Assembly (NCBI GenBank): GCA_020024595.1
Contig: JAHHTO010000109.1
Location: 1-8,177, forward strand
From: Schaedlerella sp.
GTDB taxonomy: Bacteria; Bacillota; Clostridia; Lachnospirales; Lachnospiraceae
Reading direction: 5' to 3'
DNA length: 8,177 nt
Position numbers and translations under genes: made by a program. Positions 6,197-8,177 of this stretch are shown one piece after another. Positions within the stretch are counted from its first letter, which is position 1. Each line of letters starts with the position of its first letter. The notes below the pieces were generated by a model, which was not told the origin of the DNA, ran no database searches, and worked only from the letters and a program-made list of their open reading frames with translations.

Positions 6197-6226
6197 ACGA
6201 TATCCGATTACACATGTACGGATACA
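6181..6226 (+). promoter_or_regulatory. Intergenic hairpin with two alternative 5' arms between tyrA and aroA
   Basis: CGGATACA (6219-6226) can pair over 8 bp with TGTATCCG (6181-6188), which spans the last codons of tyrA. Alternatively, its first six bases pair with TATCCG (6201-6206), and TAC/GTA (6209-6211 with 6216-6218) stacks inside. The two pairings exclude each other. No T-run follows, so it is not a terminator. It may mark a processing or stability site between the two cistrons. Confidence 0.45.
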
Positions 6227-6243
6227 TCCTTCACCAAACCAAC

Positions 6244-6250
6244 AAAGGAG
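6244..6250 (+). promoter_or_regulatory. Ribosome binding site deciding the aroA start
   Basis: AAAGGAG lies ten bases before the ATG at 6261. The frame is open back to an ATG-like start at 6180, but that would overlap the end of tyrA and add 27 residues not seen in the family. The start at 6261 begins MIELAAVTGLKG, the usual EPSP synthase N-terminus. Confidence 0.9.
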
Positions 6251-6260
6251 TACTAATATT

Positions 6261-7556
6261 ATGATAGAATTAGCAGCCGTAACTGGATTAAAAGGTAACG
6301 TAACTATACCTGGAGACAAGTCCATTTCCCACCGCTGTATTATGTTTGGTTCCATTGCAAAAGGAATCACAGAAGTCCACAACTTTCTGCAAGGTGCAGA
6401 CTGCCGTGCTACGATCAACTGTTTCCGCAATATGGGAATAAAGATCGAAGAAAAAGATTCAGTTATCTTGATCCATGGACACGGACTTCACGGACTACAG
6501 GCACCTCAGAATATTCTGGATGTAGGGAACAGTGGTACAACTACACGTCTCCTTTCTGGCATTCTTGCGGGGCAACCCTTTGATTCCAAATTATCTGGAG
6601 ATGAATCTTTAAATTCACGCCCCATGAATCGAATTATAGAACCCCTGACACAAATGGGAGCGAATATCGCAAGTATCCTCCGCAACCATTGTGCACCACT
6701 TTATATTACTCCTGGCCACCTTCACGGCATTCATTATCATTCCCCGATCGCTTCTGCGCAGGTGAAATCTTGCCTTCTCCTTGCCGGATTATATGCAGAT
6801 GGTGAAACTTCTGTAACAGAACCAGAACTGTCTCGGAATCATACAGAACTGATGCTGAAGAAATTCGGCGCCGATATTTATTCTTCACGTACACTAGACA
6901 ACACACAGGTAACCGCTTCTATTCGTCCGTGCAAAGAACTGTTCGGACAGAAGATCACTGTACCGGGAGATATTTCTTCTGCCGCTTATTTTATTGCAGC
7001 AGGTCTTCTCGTACCAGACTCAGAAATTCTGATTCAAAATGTAGGAATCAATCCCACCCGTTCCGGAATCCTGAGGGTCTGCAAAGATATGGGCGGCGAC
7101 ATCACCTTACTCCATGAGAGAGACGAAGGTGGAGAACCGATTGCAGATATTCTGGTACGAACCAGTAAACTACATGGAATTACAATCGAAGGTGACCTCA
7201 TTCCCACGTTGATTGATGAGATTCCGATGATTGCCATTATGGCCGCAATGGCTGAAGGCACAACGATGATCAAAGACGCTGCAGAACTGAAATTCAAAGA
7301 AACAGACCGAATCGAGACCGTAACAGATAATCTGAAAGCTATGGGATGTCATATCATACCAACCCCAGACGGCATGATCATCAATGGCGGCAGCCCGCTT
7401 CATGGAGCAACCATACATACACTGTTAGATCATCGAATTGCAATGGCATTTAGCATTGCAGCTCTTATTGCTGATGGAACCACGAAAATCCTAGACAGCC
7501 ATTGCGTGGATGTGTCTTATCCTTCATTCTATGATACATTTGAAAACTTGCTCTAA
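6261..7556 (+). CDS. aroA: 3-phosphoshikimate 1-carboxyvinyltransferase (EPSP synthase)
   Basis: The product transfers the enolpyruvyl group of phosphoenolpyruvate to shikimate-3-phosphate, the sixth step of the shikimate pathway, giving the direct precursor of chorismate. The 431-residue length is normal. Hallmarks in order: PGDKSISHR (17-25), whose Lys20, Ser21 and Arg25 bind substrate; LDVGNSGTTTRLLSG (86-100), the PEP-binding loop; SAQVKS (165-170); VPGDISSAAYF (234-244); IDEIPMIAIMAA (318-329) with the catalytic Asp-Glu region; LKFKETDRI (343-351); and DHRIAMAF (390-397). The GNSGTTTR form resembles the class found in Gram-positive bacteria rather than the E. coli GNAGTAMR form. Gly94, or the equivalent Gly in that loop, is kept where tolerant CP4-type enzymes carry Ala, but sensitivity to glyphosate cannot be read from this alone. 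It is the second gene of the tyrA operon and the last before a strong terminator. Confidence 0.96.
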   Translation: MIELAAVTGLKGNVTIPGDKSISHRCIMFGSIAKGITEVHNFLQGADCRATINCFRNMGIKIEEKDSVILIHGHGLHGLQAPQNILDVGNSGTTTRLLSGILAGQPFDSKLSGDESLNSRPMNRIIEPLTQMGANIASILRNHCAPLYITPGHLHGIHYHSPIASAQVKSCLLLAGLYADGETSVTEPELSRNHTELMLKKFGADIYSSRTLDNTQVTASIRPCKELFGQKITVPGDISSAAYFIAAGLLVPDSEILIQNVGINPTRSGILRVCKDMGGDITLLHERDEGGEPIADILVRTSKLHGITIEGDLIPTLIDEIPMIAIMAAMAEGTTMIKDAAELKFKETDRIETVTDNLKAMGCHIIPTPDGMIINGGSPLHGATIHTLLDHRIAMAFSIAALIADGTTKILDSHCVDVSYPSFYDTFENLL

Positions 7557-7560
7557 AGAC

Positions 7561-7597
7561 AAAATCGATGCCGGAGAGATTCTCCGGCACCGATTTT
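7561..7597. terminator. Bidirectional terminator between aroA and folBK
   Basis: AAAATCG (7561-7567) pairs with CGATTTT (7591-7597), then one A-C mismatch, then a 9-bp GC-rich stem (7569-7577 with 7581-7589) around a 3-base loop GAT. It begins 5 bases after the aroA stop and ends 10 bases before the folate gene stop at 7607. The A-rich left arm and T-rich right arm make it usable in both directions. Confidence 0.92.
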
Positions 7598-7606
7598 ATT
7601 CAAAAA

Positions 7607-8177
7607 TCATCTCAATTCTTCAAGCATCTCATGCACTGTTTTCCCGTATACCGGATGTCGCTTATATGGCGCAATATCATGCAACGGTTCCAGTACAAAT
7701 GTTCTTTTGTGCATTTCTACGTGTGGGATACACAGTTCATCCAGATCCAACACCAAATCATCATAGAAAATAATATCCAAATCCAGCGTCCGCGGTCCCC
7801 AGTGTACCACTCGTTCCCGTCCTGCATTCTGCTCGATCTGATGCAATTCTTCCAGCAGTTCTTCCGGCGTCAGCAATGTCCTGAGTTCCAAACACCCATT
7901 TAAGAAATCATCCTGCTCCACCATTCCGTAGGGTGGTGTCACATAATACTTGGAACATTTTACCACACTGGTATTGGGCAGCTCATTTAACTGCGATACG
8001 GCACCATCCAAGTATTCTTTCGAATCCCCTATATTAGAACCAAGTGCAATATGAACTGTGTGCCACTGACGTTCAATTTCCACAGAAACCGTTTCTAATG
8101 GCACTCCCACCGGAGCCCAGGGCTTTTTCACTTCGATCTTTACCTTTTCCAAAAGTGGGGTATGTGCAAGCAGTTCT
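7607..8177 (-). CDS. folK: FolB-FolK fusion, 3' part: dihydroneopterin aldolase / HPPK
   Basis: Partial: the frame is open to the right edge with no supported start. The TTG at 8152 is an internal Leu codon without a ribosome binding site. The first 35 or so residues in view contain LLEKVKIEVKKPWAPVG followed by SVEIER, the conserved C-terminal end of dihydroneopterin aldolase (FolB). A full hydroxymethyldihydropterin pyrophosphokinase (FolK) follows without a stop. Its motifs are HIALGSNIGD (HPPK start), YYVTPPYG and QDDFLNG (substrate binding), and HWGPRTLDLDI (about 7768-7804), whose two Asp residues bind the magnesium of ATP. The C-terminal IPHVEMHKRTFVLEPLHDIAP is also present. Together the domains would convert 7,8-dihydroneopterin to the pyrophosphorylated pterin used by FolP in folate synthesis. 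Such fusions are common in Clostridia. The gene ends 10 bases from the terminator shared with aroA; other folate genes probably lie beyond the right edge. Confidence 0.93.
   Translation of the reverse strand, partial: ELLAHTPLLEKVKIEVKKPWAPVGVPLETVSVEIERQWHTVHIALGSNIGDSKEYLDGAVSQLNELPNTSVVKCSKYYVTPPYGMVEQDDFLNGCLELRTLLTPEELLEELHQIEQNAGRERVVHWGPRTLDLDIIFYDDLVLDLDELCIPHVEMHKRTFVLEPLHDIAPYKRHPVYGKTVHEMLEELR

Noticed and set aside
6180..6260. Upstream extension of aroA by 27 codons.
   Set aside because: It overlaps the end of tyrA, lacks a ribosome binding site and adds residues not found in EPSP synthases. The ATG at 6261 has AAAGGAG at good spacing.

Overview
This window looks like ordinary chromosome of a low-to-moderate GC, gut-type Clostridium relative, most likely Lachnospiraceae. 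The grounds are strong AAGGAGG-type ribosome binding sites, sigma-70/A style promoters with 17-base spacers, A/T-rich intergenic regions, a TyrA with a C-terminal ACT domain directly before aroA, a FolB-FolK fusion, and a divergent second EF-G. The family assignment is inferred from protein style and was not tested by a search. I see no phage, insertion sequence, CRISPR array, tRNA or rRNA.

Layout from left to right. (1) 75-688: a single-gene unit on the + strand. It has a clean promoter, a 5' hairpin, a 140-residue P-loop protein of unknown role (168-590), and a strong bidirectional terminator shared with the convergent next gene. (2) 740-2600: a - strand gene for a 550-residue membrane protein that I do not recognise. 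It has three N-terminal membrane helices, repeated PepSY-like units and an OB-like C-terminal domain. It is read from a near-consensus promoter about 200 bases upstream, through a leader RNA whose two ends form a perfect 10-bp stem. (3) 2720-4966: a - strand, monocistronic second elongation factor G (fusA2 type) with several non-canonical GTPase motifs, its own promoter, a leader hairpin and a terminator. (4) 5012-7597: a + strand operon of tyrA (prephenate dehydrogenase) and aroA (EPSP synthase), serving aromatic amino acid synthesis, closed by a strong bidirectional terminator. (5) 7607-8177: the 3' part of a - strand folate gene, a FolB-FolK fusion that runs off the right edge.

TyrA and AroA both act around chorismate: AroA makes its precursor, and TyrA commits prephenate to tyrosine. 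The folate gene draws on the same branch point only indirectly, since folate needs chorismate-derived p-aminobenzoate, and it lies on the opposite strand. The other genes appear to be independent units. The most interesting parts are the structured leader RNA before the unknown membrane protein, that protein itself, and the divergent EF-G. None of them is shown to be a new system by sequence reading alone.
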